Assembly (NCBI RefSeq): GCF_014205155.1
Contig: NZ_JACHMX010000001.1
Location: 496,001-560,000, forward strand
From: Amycolatopsis umgeniensis
GTDB lineage: Bacteria > Actinomycetota > Actinomycetes > Mycobacteriales > Pseudonocardiaceae
Length of the DNA: 64,000 bases
Direction: 5' to 3'
Shown: piece by piece, positions 1-8,022 of the stretch
How positions within the stretch are numbered: position 1 is the stretch's first letter
Layout: every line of letters begins with the position of its first letter
Position numbers and translations under genes: made by a program
Notes under the pieces: model-generated
Told to the model about the DNA's origin: nothing
The model's input: the letters and a program-made list of their open reading frames with translations, nothing else
Databases searched by the model: none

Positions 1-224
1 CCAACCCAACGTCACCTCCTCAACATCCGCGACCAGGCGGCCCACGAATCTCCGGAACCTCTGCGGCTTCCACCACCGCATGACCCGAGAAGCCCGCCAC
101 CCACGCCGGAGACGGGCCCCTTGGCAGAAATCCCCAGACAGCCGCCGCGAGGCCCACCGAGAGGAAACCCCGAACCGATCAAACGCCGCCAGAGAAAGAC
201 TCAACGCGTTGGTCACCACGACAA
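1..224. other. Intergenic, nothing recognised
   Basis: No reading frame here has a ribosome binding site or a recognisable product, and I see no RNA or repeat signature. It may be the tail of a gap or of a gene beyond the left edge. Confidence is only that nothing can be supported. Confidence 0.4.
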
Positions 225-430
225 AAGAAAAGGTCCCGCTTCCGCTCAGCGAAGGCTGGGGGTTCCTGCGAGCAGAAGCGGGAGTTTATGGCCGATACGG
301 TGGGCCGCCTCTCGGCGAGTGGCACGACATGGCTCCGGCCGAACCGGTATTCCATGAAGGCGGAGGTTGAGGCCCGGGGGCACCATCCGTACCGACACTC
401 TCTACAACGCACGACCGCTCGAAATGTTCC
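225..430 (-). repeat. Tandem element, copy A (possible small RNA)
   Basis: This is the downstream copy, in minus-strand sense, of a duplicated unit. A 137-bp block (294-430) matches 561-697 with about four differences. On the minus strand it is followed by a hairpin (235-282) and then a T-rich tract near 221-231. The layout fits a roughly 200-nt transcript ending in an intrinsic terminator. A plus-strand frame also reads through the block, so a small peptide cannot be excluded. No family is recognised. Confidence 0.5.
235..282 (-). terminator. Terminator-like hairpin of copy A
   Basis: Arms 235-247 and 270-282 are 13 bp each with a 22-nt loop. The single plus-strand mismatch (C against A) becomes a G-U wobble if the minus strand is the RNA. 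A T-rich tract follows on the minus strand. Together these favour minus-strand termination. Confidence 0.55.
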
Positions 431-489
431 CCCACACCAAGCCCTGACCGCTGTGACCCGCGTCAACACACGAATGCGGGAACAGCCGT

Positions 490-697
490 AAACAAAAGAC
501 CCGCTCCCGCTCAGCGAAGGCCTGGGGGTTACCTGCGAGCGGAAGCGGGAGCAGAACGTCGATACGGAGGGCCGCCTCTCGGCGAATGGCACGACATGGC
601 TCCGGCCGAACCGGTATTCCATGAAGGCGGAGGTTGAGGCCCGGGGGCACCATCCGTACCGACACCCTCTACAACGCACCACCGCTCGAAATGTTCC
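490..697 (-). repeat. Tandem element, copy B (possible small RNA)
   Basis: This is the second copy of the unit, offset by about 267 bp from copy A. The conserved block is 561-697 and the hairpin is 500-549, followed on the minus strand by a short T-rich run at 490-499. The copies differ in the spacer between units, so conservation is confined to the block plus hairpin. The function is unknown. Confidence 0.5.
500..549 (-). terminator. Terminator-like hairpin of copy B
   Basis: Arms 500-512 and 537-549 form a 13-bp stem with a 24-nt loop. Its single C-A mismatch sits at a different stem position from copy A, and again becomes G-U on the minus strand. A TCTTTTGTTT-type tract follows on the minus strand. 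Confidence 0.55.
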
Positions 698-729
698 GGC
701 CGAAAACAGTGACGCGCGTCAACAAACGC

Positions 730-1074
730 TCAGCAGGGCGGCGGAACCTGCTCGACGAGTTCGTCCGGGGCGGACAGCCGCCAGGCCTCGTAGACGAGTT
801 CGATCAGCTCGTCGGACTCGATACCGTCGAGCTGGACCACCACCCAGCCGAAGCCCCCGGAAGTGAACTGCACTTCGAAGACGTCCGGCCGCTCGGCGAC
901 GAGCGCTTCCTGCTCGGACAGGGTCTGCTTCAAGCCGACGGTCTGGGTCCGCGGCCAGTAGTACCCGAACCGCTTGCCACGAACGCTGTACGACTCCCAC
1001 TCGGTCGCGTCGGAACGCTGGACGTCCGCGAGCGTCTCCAGCATCCGGTGGAACTCGTCACTCCGCACACTCAC
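730..1074 (-). CDS. MmcQ/YjbR-like protein
   Basis: This is a 114-residue protein starting at GTG. The pattern of an N-terminal DEFHRMLETL helix, a central GKRFGYYWP strand, a line of charged residues and GFGWVVVQLDGIESDELIELVYEAW matches the small MmcQ/YjbR (CyaY-like fold) family, whose members are about 110-120 residues long and often called DNA-binding on structural grounds. The longer open frame upstream runs antisense through the methyltransferase gene and is not used. It is a monocistronic-looking gene divergent from the methyltransferase. The cellular role of the family is not established. Confidence 0.7.
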   Translation of the reverse strand: MSVRSDEFHRMLETLADVQRSDATEWESYSVRGKRFGYYWPRTQTVGLKQTLSEQEALVAERPDVFEVQFTSGGFGWVVVQLDGIESDELIELVYEAWRLSAPDELVEQVPPPC

Positions 1075-1227
1075 CTGAAACCCCCCAACTCGGCGGCCAC
1101 AGTCTAAGCGAACCGGCCGACGGGGCCGGGAGCCCGGGCCGACTGTCCGAAGTGGACAAAGGTTCGACGCCACCCCTCCCGAGGCGGTAGGTTCGCGGTG
1201 AGTCCACTCGACCTGGGGAGCTGCGGA

Positions 1228-1857
1228 ATGGACCGTCCGGTCACGGCGGCGGAACTGTTCGACGCCATCGGTTCCGCCTACGAGGACGCCTTCGGGCGGG
1301 CACCGGTGGTCGACAAGGCGGTGCGGCAGCTGGTGGACGCGCTGCCGCCGTCGTCGAGGGTGCTCGACATCGGCAGCGGAACGGGCAGGCCCGTCGCGGA
1401 GAAGCTGTCCGCCGCCGGTCATCGGGTGACCGGGCTCGACGTGTCGCAGGTGATGATCGACATCGCCCGCGAGCAGGTCCCCGACGCCACCTTCGTCCAC
1501 GCCGACGTGCGCGAATGGACCTCGCCGCCCGAGTCCTGGGAGGCGGTTTGCGCCTTCTTCCCGTTCCTGCAGATGCCGCGCAAGGACACCGAGGCCGTGC
1601 TTGCCCATGTCGCGCGCTGGCTGGTGCCCGGCGGCCTGTTCGCCCTGGTCACCGTGCCTCGGGACGCCGAGGACGTGCCGGCGGAGTTCTTCGGCCGCAC
1701 CTTCCTCGAGACCAGTTTCGCGCCGGATGACCTCGTGCGGCGGGTCGGGGCGGCCGGGCTCGAGGTCATCGGGACACATTCGGAGCTCTTCACCGCGGAC
1801 GAGCCGGGGACGCCTCCGGAGGAACACCTGCTGATCACGGCGCGTCGCCCGGGTTAG
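1228..1857 (+). CDS. Class I SAM-dependent methyltransferase
   Basis: A 209-residue methyltransferase. Motif I, VLDIGSGTGRP, lies at residues 45-55, followed by the acidic end of beta-2 (GLDVS) and the HADVREW region, so the AdoMet-binding fold is complete. The substrate cannot be read from sequence; the family is the broad Methyltransf_25/11 group. ATG at 1228 is preferred because GGGGAG lies 7 nt upstream; an in-frame GTG at 1198 would add ten residues and could be used if the mRNA is leaderless. It is followed 10 bp downstream by the glycosyltransferase gene, so the two may be co-transcribed. Confidence 0.8.
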   Translation: MDRPVTAAELFDAIGSAYEDAFGRAPVVDKAVRQLVDALPPSSRVLDIGSGTGRPVAEKLSAAGHRVTGLDVSQVMIDIAREQVPDATFVHADVREWTSPPESWEAVCAFFPFLQMPRKDTEAVLAHVARWLVPGGLFALVTVPRDAEDVPAEFFGRTFLETSFAPDDLVRRVGAAGLEVIGTHSELFTADEPGTPPEEHLLITARRPG

Positions 1858-1867
1858 CGTTGCGTTC

Positions 1868-2662
1868 ATGCCGGTCATCAGCGTGATCACCCCGGTCCAC
1901 CCGCCGAGCCTCCCGTATTTGACCGAGGCGTACGAGTCCCTCGCCGCGCAGGAACTCCCGCCGGGCTGGGCCTGGGAGTGGTTGGTGCAGGAAGACGGCG
2001 AGACCGGTCTGCTCGACGGCGTGCTCCCCACCGACGGACGAGTCCTCCCTGGTTCCGGCCGCCGAGGCGGCCCTGGGGTCGCGCGAATGATGGCGCTGTC
2101 CCGCGCCTCCGGGGAGCTGATCAAGGCGCTCGACGCGGACGACGTCCTGGCGCCTGGCGCGCTCGTGCGGGACATCGCGGCGCTCGAGGATCCCGCGATC
2201 GGCTGGACCACCTGCCGCGTCCTCGACCTGTTCCCGGACGGGACCACGGCCGGCGTCGACAGCGATCCCGAGGAAGGGCCGATCGAATGCGGCGCGATCC
2301 TCCGGTACTGGCAACACAACGGCTACGTGTCTTCGGTGGTGGCCGGGACGCTGTGCATCCGCCGCGAACTGCTGCTGGAACTCGGCGGCTGGATGGCGCT
2401 GCCCGCGTCGGAGGACACCGGGCTGGTCCTCGCCGCGAACGCCTCTTCCGACGGGTACTTCGTGGCCACCTGCGGTATGTACTACCGGAAATGGCCGGGT
2501 CAGGTCACCGCGTCCGCCGCGCACAACGACGACGCGGAACGGCTCGCGCGGATGAAACTGATCGAGGAGCGCGCCGAGATCATGTTGGCACGACGACGAT
2601 GTCCAACAGCGCCTTCGCACACAGATCGCGGGTCTGATCCCGGGTCAGCCGCCGGTACTTGA
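1868..2662 (+). CDS. Family 2 glycosyltransferase
   Basis: A 264-residue GT-A fold enzyme. The N-terminus MPVISVITPVHPP begins the nucleotide-binding domain, and the metal-binding DxD-type motif appears as DADD at residues 89-92. GT2 enzymes transfer sugars from nucleotide-sugars to surface polymers or natural products; donor and acceptor are unknown here. The last 27 or so codons overlap the 3' end of the convergent TetR gene by 83 bp and look unlike the rest of the family, so the natural C-terminus may have been extended by loss of an earlier stop. It follows the methyltransferase closely. Confidence 0.72.
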   Translation: MPVISVITPVHPPSLPYLTEAYESLAAQELPPGWAWEWLVQEDGETGLLDGVLPTDGRVLPGSGRRGGPGVARMMALSRASGELIKALDADDVLAPGALVRDIAALEDPAIGWTTCRVLDLFPDGTTAGVDSDPEEGPIECGAILRYWQHNGYVSSVVAGTLCIRRELLLELGGWMALPASEDTGLVLAANASSDGYFVATCGMYYRKWPGQVTASAAHNDDAERLARMKLIEERAEIMLARRRCPTAPSHTDRGSDPGSAAGT

Positions 2663-3176
2663 GCCAGTCGAGGCAGACCGCGACGACGAAGGCCAGCCAG
2701 CCGCGGACGATCACCCTCAGGGTCTCCGGCGGCTCGGCGTCCGGGCACAGGACCGCCAGGATCCGGCGTCCCTGTTCGGCGAAATTGTTGTCCAGGACGT
2801 CCCGGACGTCGTCGACCGCGATGGCCGTACCCGCGTGCAGCGCCCGGTACCCGTCCTCGTTCGCTTCGACGTAGCGGAGATACGCGTCGAGTCCCGACAG
2901 CAACTGCTCCGCGACGGGCAGCGTGGGATCCGTCCTGGTCATGGCGAGCAGGCGTTCGCCCTCGGCCTTGATGACCTCGGTGACGAAGTCCCGTTTCGTC
3001 GGGAAGTAGTGGTAGAGCAGCCCTCGGGACACCTCGGCGATGTCCGCGACCTGCTCGATCCACACGTCGTCGTACGGCCGCTCCGCGAACAGGCGGGCAC
3101 CGATCCTCAGCAGCTGTTCCCGCCGCTCGGCGGTGCTCAGCCTGCTGCGGGGCCTTCCGGAAGCACTCGGCGCCAT
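2580..3176 (-). CDS. TetR-family regulator
   Basis: A 198-residue repressor with the N-terminal TetR helix-turn-helix (RREQLLRIGARLFAERPYDDV, then EVSRGLLYHYFPTKRDF). The C-terminal ligand domain is divergent, as usual. ATG at 3176 is preferred; the in-frame GTG at 3200 lies inside a candidate operator. It is divergent from the P450 gene, so it probably controls that gene and itself. The ligand is unknown. Confidence 0.8.
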   Translation of the reverse strand: MAPSASGRPRSRLSTAERREQLLRIGARLFAERPYDDVWIEQVADIAEVSRGLLYHYFPTKRDFVTEVIKAEGERLLAMTRTDPTLPVAEQLLSGLDAYLRYVEANEDGYRALHAGTAIAVDDVRDVLDNNFAEQGRRILAVLCPDAEPPETLRVIVRGWLAFVVAVCLDWLKYRRLTRDQTRDLCAKALLDIVVVPT

Positions 3177-3189
3177 TCGAGCATCGTAC

Positions 3190-3211
3190 TTACTTGACAC
3201 GAGTTCAGTAA
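3190..3211. promoter_or_regulatory. Candidate TetR operator
   Basis: An imperfect inverted repeat, TTACTTGA then CACGAG then TTCAGTAA (6 of 8 arm positions symmetric), lies in the gap between the divergent TetR and P450 genes. Position and symmetry suggest the operator of the 2580-3176 repressor. Confidence 0.4.
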
Positions 3212-3266
3212 CACGCCACTCTCGCTATTGGATGCCGATTCAACAGTGCTCACCTGGAGGGGCCCG

Positions 3267-4649
3267 ATGGCCACCGCTCTCCCCCATCCCCCGCGCCGGA
3301 TCCCGCTGATCGGCGACGTGCTCGGCGTGTCACCGAAGACCCCGGTCCAGGACTCGATGCGGCACGCCGCCGAACTGGGCCCCGTCTTCGAGCGCAAGGT
3401 GTTCGGACGCCGGATCGTGTTCGTCCACGGCGCCGGGATGGTCGCCGACCTCTCCGACGAGAAACGGTTCGCGAAGCACGTCACGCCCGCGATCTCGAAC
3501 CTGCGCCCACTCGGCGGCGACGGGCTGTTCACCGCGCACAACGAGGAGCCGAACTGGCGGCGCGCGCACGAGATCCTCGCGCCCGCGTTCAGCCGCAACG
3601 CCATGCAGCGCTACCACCCGACGATGCTGGCGATCACCCGCGAACTGCTGGGCACGTGGGATCGAGGCGGCGAGGTCGACGTCGCGGACGACATGACGAA
3701 GCTGACGCTGGAGACCATCGGGCAGACGGGGTTCGGCTACAGCTTCTCGTCGTTCGAACGCGCCGAACCGCATCCGTTCGTCGCCGCGATGGTCCGCACG
3801 CTGCGGCACGCGCAGCGAACGGCGATCCAGCCGCCGGTCATCGGCCCGCTGCTCAGCCGCAAGGCGAACAAGCGCAACGAGGCCGACCTGGCCTTCCTCC
3901 ACTCGGTGGTCGACGAGGTCGTCGAAGCACGCAGGGGCGACACGAGCACCGAAGACCTGCTCGGGCTCATGCTCAACACCACGCAGCCGAGCACGGGCGA
4001 GGCGCTGGACGAGGTCAACATCCGGAACCAGATCATCACCTTCCTCGTGGCCGGGCACGAGACCACGTCGGGCGCGCTGTCGTTCGCCCTCTACTACCTC
4101 GCCCGGAACCCGGACGTCCTCGCCCGCGCGCGGTCCGAAGTGGACAAGGTCTGGGGCGAGAACCCGGATCCGTCCTACGAGGAGGTCGCCAAGCTCCGCT
4201 ACGTCCGGCGAGTGCTCGACGAGGCGCTCCGACTCTGGCCGACAGCTCCCGCGTTCGCGCGCCAGGCACAGGTGGACACCGTCGTCGGCGACACGTACCA
4301 GGTGCGGAAGGGGCAGTGGGCGCTCGTCCTCATCCCGGCACTGCACCGCGACCCCGTCTGGGGAGAAGACCCCGAGGCGTTCGACCCCGACCGCTTCGCC
4401 CCGGATCGCAACCGTGCCCGTCCGGCGCACGTCTACAAGCCTTTCGGCACCGGAGAGCGCGCCTGCATCGGTCGGCAGTTCGCCCTGCACGAGGCGACGC
4501 TGGTCCTCGGCATGCTGCTGAGCCGCTACGACCTGCGCGGAGACCCGTCCTACCAGCTGGAAGTGCAGGAGCTGCTGACGCTGAAGCCGAAGGGCTTCAA
4601 ACTCGACGTCTCCCTCCGCGAACGCGCGGAGGTGGGGGCGGCTCCCTAG
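3267..4649 (+). CDS. Cytochrome P450, CYP102-like heme domain
   Basis: A 460-residue stand-alone P450. The I-helix AGHETTSG lies at 262-269, the ExxR motif is E319-R322, and the heme-binding loop FGTGERACIG at 393-402 has Cys400 as thiolate ligand. The N-terminal PPRRIPLIGDVLG and the arrangement of motifs resemble the heme domain of self-sufficient CYP102 fatty-acid hydroxylases, but there is no fused reductase, so separate redox partners are needed. ATG at 3267 has GGAGG 6 nt upstream; a longer frame beginning at 3228 has none. It is flanked by a divergent TetR gene and a tail-to-tail TetR gene whose stop codon overlaps its own. The substrate is unknown. Confidence 0.9.
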   Translation: MATALPHPPRRIPLIGDVLGVSPKTPVQDSMRHAAELGPVFERKVFGRRIVFVHGAGMVADLSDEKRFAKHVTPAISNLRPLGGDGLFTAHNEEPNWRRAHEILAPAFSRNAMQRYHPTMLAITRELLGTWDRGGEVDVADDMTKLTLETIGQTGFGYSFSSFERAEPHPFVAAMVRTLRHAQRTAIQPPVIGPLLSRKANKRNEADLAFLHSVVDEVVEARRGDTSTEDLLGLMLNTTQPSTGEALDEVNIRNQIITFLVAGHETTSGALSFALYYLARNPDVLARARSEVDKVWGENPDPSYEEVAKLRYVRRVLDEALRLWPTAPAFARQAQVDTVVGDTYQVRKGQWALVLIPALHRDPVWGEDPEAFDPDRFAPDRNRARPAHVYKPFGTGERACIGRQFALHEATLVLGMLLSRYDLRGDPSYQLEVQELLTLKPKGFKLDVSLRERAEVGAAP

Positions 4650-5242
4650 GCGCCGGGCTTGAGCAGCTCGTCGAAGAGGGCGTCCACCAGACCGCGGGGA
4701 ACGCTCGCCCCCGTCAATGCCCGGTAGACGACCGGGCCGACGACGGCGTCGATCGTGGCGTCGAGGTCGAGCCTCGGTGAGACCTCACCGGCCTCGATTC
4801 CGCGCGTGAGGAGGTCACGCTCCAGCTCGCGACGCGGATCGAGATAGCGGCTGTGGAGGCTCCTGGCCGTTTCGGGGTTGTGCTGCGCCTCGGCGATGAG
4901 AGCGAGCAGGACCTTGCCCGCCGGGTCTCGGGTGACGAAGCGTGCGAAACCGCGGAAGTAGCCGCGGATACTGTCCTCTGTGGACTTCTCCACCGGGACG
5001 GGGAAGCGCTTTTCGCTGTCCTCGATGAGCGTGTCGAGCAGGATCTCGACCTTCGACGGCCACCAGCGGTAGATCGTCTGCTTGGCGACGCCCGCCCGGC
5101 GCGCGATCGCCTCGATGGTCAGCCGGGCGAAGCCGTGCTCGACGAGCAGGTCGTCCGCGGCATGGAGCACGGCGAGGCGGGCGGCTTCGTCGCGCTGGTT
5201 GCCGGAGCGCACCCTGGGGGGCTGCGAGTTCGCGGCGGGCAT
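4646..5242 (-). CDS. TetR-family regulator of the SDR gene
   Basis: A 198-residue TetR protein. The DNA-binding domain runs LHAADDLLVEHGFARLTIEAIARRAGVAKQTIYRWWPSK at roughly residues 25-65, followed by a TetR_C-type ligand domain. ATG at 5242 is chosen over a GTG three codons upstream. It is divergent from the short-chain dehydrogenase at 5347, and a perfect 11-bp inverted repeat lies between them, so it almost certainly represses that gene and itself. Confidence 0.85.
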   Translation of the reverse strand: MPAANSQPPRVRSGNQRDEAARLAVLHAADDLLVEHGFARLTIEAIARRAGVAKQTIYRWWPSKVEILLDTLIEDSEKRFPVPVEKSTEDSIRGYFRGFARFVTRDPAGKVLLALIAEAQHNPETARSLHSRYLDPRRELERDLLTRGIEAGEVSPRLDLDATIDAVVGPVVYRALTGASVPRGLVDALFDELLKPGA

Positions 5243-5293
5243 GCGGACCACAGTACCGGTCGGCGCGGGCGGGCACGACAGCTACCGTGCTAC

Positions 5294-5321
5294 TGTCTAG
5301 ACGCAACGTCGCGTCTAGACA
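5294..5321. promoter_or_regulatory. Perfect palindromic TetR operator
   Basis: TGTCTAGACGC (5294-5304) and its exact complement GCGTCTAGACA (5311-5321) flank a 6-bp spacer. It sits in the 104-bp gap between the TetR gene and the SDR gene, 25 bp before the SDR start. The symmetry is complete. Confidence 0.8.
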
Positions 5322-5346
5322 AATCCTCGAACTTCAAGGAGTTTCA

Positions 5347-6042
5347 ATGTCCGACACCTCAGGGCGGCAAGCCCTCGTCATCGGCGCCTCCCGCGGGCTG
5401 GGGCTCGTCCTCGCCGAGGAACTCACCCGGCGCAGCTGGCGAGTGATCGCCACGGCCCGCCAAAACGGTGGCGAACTGCGGGCGAAGGCCGACGCTTCGA
5501 ACGGGCGGCTGCGGGTCGAATCGTTGGAGATGACCAGTGACGACCAGCTCGCCGCCCTGCGCGAGCGCCTGGACGGTACCGAGCTGGACCTGCTGTTCGT
5601 CAACGCCGCGATCGATCGCGGGAACCTGCCCATCACCGAGGTCTCGACCGAGACGTTCGCCGAAGTGATGATCACCAACGCGTTGAGCCCGCTTCGCACC
5701 GTCGAAGCTCTTCGCGATCTGGTCACGCCCGGCGGCACCGTCGCGGTCATGTCCTCCAGGCAGGGCAGCGTCTCGCTGAACACCCGGCCCGGCTTCGAGC
5801 TGTACAAGGCCAGCAAGGCCGCGCTCAACCAGTTGATGCGCAGCTACTCCACCCGGTATGCCGAGGACGGGCACACCAAGCTGCTCATCCACCCCGGCCA
5901 CAACCAGACGCCGCTCGGTGGCCCCGGCGCTCCCCTCTCCCCCGCGGAGAGCATGCCCGCCGTCGTCGACGTCCTCGAAGCCCAGGCAGGCGCGAAGGGG
6001 TTGCAGTTCCTCGATCTCTACGGCGAGGTCGTGCCTTGGTAG
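5347..6042 (+). CDS. Short-chain dehydrogenase/reductase
   Basis: A 231-residue classical SDR. The cofactor motif GASRGLG lies at 13-19, the structural VNAA near 85-88, and the catalytic Ser137, Tyr153 and Lys157 (YKASK) are present. Arg at the cofactor motif suggests NADP(H), but this is inference. ATG at 5347 has AAGGAG 5 nt upstream; the longer frame starting at 5287 crosses the operator. It is followed 73 bp later by an AhpD-like gene that may share its transcript. The substrate is unknown; control by the divergent TetR points to a detoxification role. Confidence 0.85.
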   Translation: MSDTSGRQALVIGASRGLGLVLAEELTRRSWRVIATARQNGGELRAKADASNGRLRVESLEMTSDDQLAALRERLDGTELDLLFVNAAIDRGNLPITEVSTETFAEVMITNALSPLRTVEALRDLVTPGGTVAVMSSRQGSVSLNTRPGFELYKASKAALNQLMRSYSTRYAEDGHTKLLIHPGHNQTPLGGPGAPLSPAESMPAVVDVLEAQAGAKGLQFLDLYGEVVPW

Positions 6043-6115
6043 CGGCCGGTCACATCTTCCTCCCGGGATCCGTCAGTGCGGTGGAAGCAAGACGAAAACC
6101 CTGGAGGAGAACATC

Positions 6116-6568
6116 ATGGAAGCCCGGATCCCGAACCCGGCCCTGTCGAACCCCGCGACGCTGAAAGCCCTGATCGCGTTGGCGGAGTCGACCGGGGACA
6201 CCGGTGTCCCGAACACCACGCACCACCTCATGCACGTTCGCGCGAGCCAGATCAACGGCTGCAGCGGCTGTCTGGAGATGCACACCAAGGAAATGCGCAA
6301 GGCGGGCGAGTCCGACGAGCGGATCTTCACCGTCGCCGCGTGGCGTGACACGGCCTTCTTCACCGACGCCGAACGTGCGGCACTCGCGCTGACGGAGGCC
6401 CTCACCCGGATCGCGGACCGGGCCGACCCCGTCGACGACGACGTCTGGGACGAAGCGGCTCGCCACTACGACGAAAAGCAGCTCTCGAGTCTGGTCCTCT
6501 CCATCGCCGCCATCAACACCTGGAACCGGCTCAACGTCGCCACCCGGCAGATCGCCGGCGCCGCCTGA
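6116..6568 (+). CDS. AhpD/carboxymuconolactone decarboxylase-like protein
   Basis: A 150-residue alkylhydroperoxidase D-type protein. The redox motif is Cys49-Ser-Gly-Cys52 with His56 downstream (GCSGCLEMHTKEM), the signature of peroxidase-active CMD-fold proteins rather than true carboxymuconolactone decarboxylases. GGAGGAG stands 6 nt before the ATG. It lies downstream of the TetR-controlled SDR gene on the same strand and may belong to the same stress-inducible unit. Confidence 0.85.
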   Translation: MEARIPNPALSNPATLKALIALAESTGDTGVPNTTHHLMHVRASQINGCSGCLEMHTKEMRKAGESDERIFTVAAWRDTAFFTDAERAALALTEALTRIADRADPVDDDVWDEAARHYDEKQLSSLVLSIAAINTWNRLNVATRQIAGAA

Positions 6569-6573
6569 GCGCC

Positions 6574-7305
6574 TTACCTGGCCTGCCGCAGTTCCACGCA
6601 GCACTCGGCCGCGCCGGGAGCGAGGACCGCTTCCACGTTCCCGGCGCGCACGCCGGTCAGGAAACCGGCCAGGAAGGCCTGGTTGAGCCCGCAGACCAGC
6701 TCCGGGGCCTCGGCGGCCAGCGGATGGAACGGGCAGTTCCGCAGCCGGACGCAGGTGGTGGCGTCCCGGCTCGGCTCGAAGCCGTAGCGGCGAAGCATCC
6801 CTTCCGCCACGGTGAGCGCGCGTTCCACGCCGAGCCTGCCCGGCCGGGTCCGCGCGCGCTCCTCCTCGCCCGCCGCGAAGCCGCGCTCCCCCGCGACCCG
6901 CAGCACGGCGTCCCGCGCGGTCTCACCGGTGCCTTCGGCGAGCACGGCCTCGGCGAGGATGGCCGCCAGGATCTCGTGCCGCCGCGCGGGAAGCTGCACC
7001 TGGATGGCCTCGTCGACGGGTTCGTAGACCTTGGGCTTGCGCCCCACCTTCACCACCGGGCCCGCCGCGAAGCCGAACTTGAGCAGCCCCGCCGCCACGA
7101 GCTTGTCGAGATGGAAGGCGGCGAGCTTCCGGGAGATCCCGACCGCGGCCGCCGCTTCGTCCCGGGTCACCGGACGCCGCGCGCCCCGGGCGAAGGCGTA
7201 CATGCCCCGGCGGAGGTCGTCGTCGAGTGCCGCCACCGCGGCGATGGATGGGGCGTCGAGGCCGTCCGGATCGGACACTGTCACGTACACCACGATATCG
7301 CCCAT
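6574..7305 (-). CDS. Winged-helix regulator with C-terminal cysteine cluster
   Basis: A 243-residue regulator. Residues 30-95 form an ArsR/DeoR-type winged helix (RRPVTRDEAAAAVGISRKLAAFHLDKLVAAGLL). The C-terminal half carries Cys185, Cys191 (in NCPFHPLA), Cys205 and Cys235-Cys236, a spacing like the Fe-S or metal-sensing domains of SufR-type and related actinobacterial regulators. The cofactor is inferred only. ATG at 7305 has no clear ribosome binding site, so a leaderless start or a nearby GTG is possible. It is divergent from folE, which it probably controls. Confidence 0.72.
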   Translation of the reverse strand: MGDIVVYVTVSDPDGLDAPSIAAVAALDDDLRRGMYAFARGARRPVTRDEAAAAVGISRKLAAFHLDKLVAAGLLKFGFAAGPVVKVGRKPKVYEPVDEAIQVQLPARRHEILAAILAEAVLAEGTGETARDAVLRVAGERGFAAGEEERARTRPGRLGVERALTVAEGMLRRYGFEPSRDATTCVRLRNCPFHPLAAEAPELVCGLNQAFLAGFLTGVRAGNVEAVLAPGAAECCVELRQAR

Positions 7306-7425
7306 CTCAGTCGGCGGAACATCCAGAACTGCGGATCTACCATGTAGGCTGAACCGGCGGGCGGTAAAAAGCCCAAAAAGCTTAGTCGAATAGCACTGGG
7401 GATCGCGGTCAGCCTAGGAGGCCTT

Positions 7426-8022
7426 ATGTCCACTCCAGCCTTGCGTGTCGTGCACGAAACCGGGCCGGGGCCGGACCTGGAGGCCGCCGAGGCCGCCGCG
7501 GCCGATCTCCTCACCGCGCTGGGCATTTCACTCGACTCCGAGAGCCTCCGCGGCACCCCTGGCCGGATGGCCCGCGCGTACGCCGAACTGTTCACCCCGC
7601 GGCCGTTCGACCTCACGACCTTCCCCAACGACGAGGGCTACGACGAGCTCGTCCTCGCGAGGGGGATCCCGGTCCGGTCCGTCTGCGAACACCACCTGCT
7701 GCCGTTCGTCGGTGTCGCCCACGTCGGCTATCTGCCCGGCGAGCGGATCCTCGGCCTGTCCAAGCTGGCCAGGATCGTCGAGCACTTCGCCTGTCGCCCG
7801 CAGGTTCAGGAACGTCTCACGAAACAGGTCGCCGACTGGCTCGACGAGCAGCTCGAGCCGCGCGGTGTCGGCGTGGTGATCGAAGCGGAGCACTCGTGCA
7901 TGACGCTGCGCGGTGTCCAGGCCGCCGGTTCGAGCACCGTCACCTCCACCTTGCTCGGCACGTTGCGCGAAGACGCCCGCTCGCGCCAGGAGTTCTTCGC
8001 CCTCACCGGCATCAACGGCTGA
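7426..8022 (+). CDS. folE: GTP cyclohydrolase I
   Basis: A 198-residue enzyme converting GTP to 7,8-dihydroneopterin triphosphate, the first step of tetrahydrofolate and pterin synthesis. The zinc ligands are visible: Cys87 and His90 in CEHHLLPF, and Cys158 in the HSCMTLRG motif, with GVVIEAEH just before. AGGAGG precedes the ATG. The usual actinobacterial folE sits next to ftsH and folP; this one stands alone beside a cysteine-rich regulator, so it may be a second copy expressed under special metal or redox conditions. Its end overlaps the convergent MFS gene by 11 bp. Confidence 0.9.
   Translation: MSTPALRVVHETGPGPDLEAAEAAAADLLTALGISLDSESLRGTPGRMARAYAELFTPRPFDLTTFPNDEGYDELVLARGIPVRSVCEHHLLPFVGVAHVGYLPGERILGLSKLARIVEHFACRPQVQERLTKQVADWLDEQLEPRGVGVVIEAEHSCMTLRGVQAAGSSTVTSTLLGTLREDARSRQEFFALTGING

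Noticed and set aside
2580..2662. Possible frameshift at the end of the glycosyltransferase
   Set aside because: The 83-bp convergent overlap may be natural; without homologues no error can be shown.
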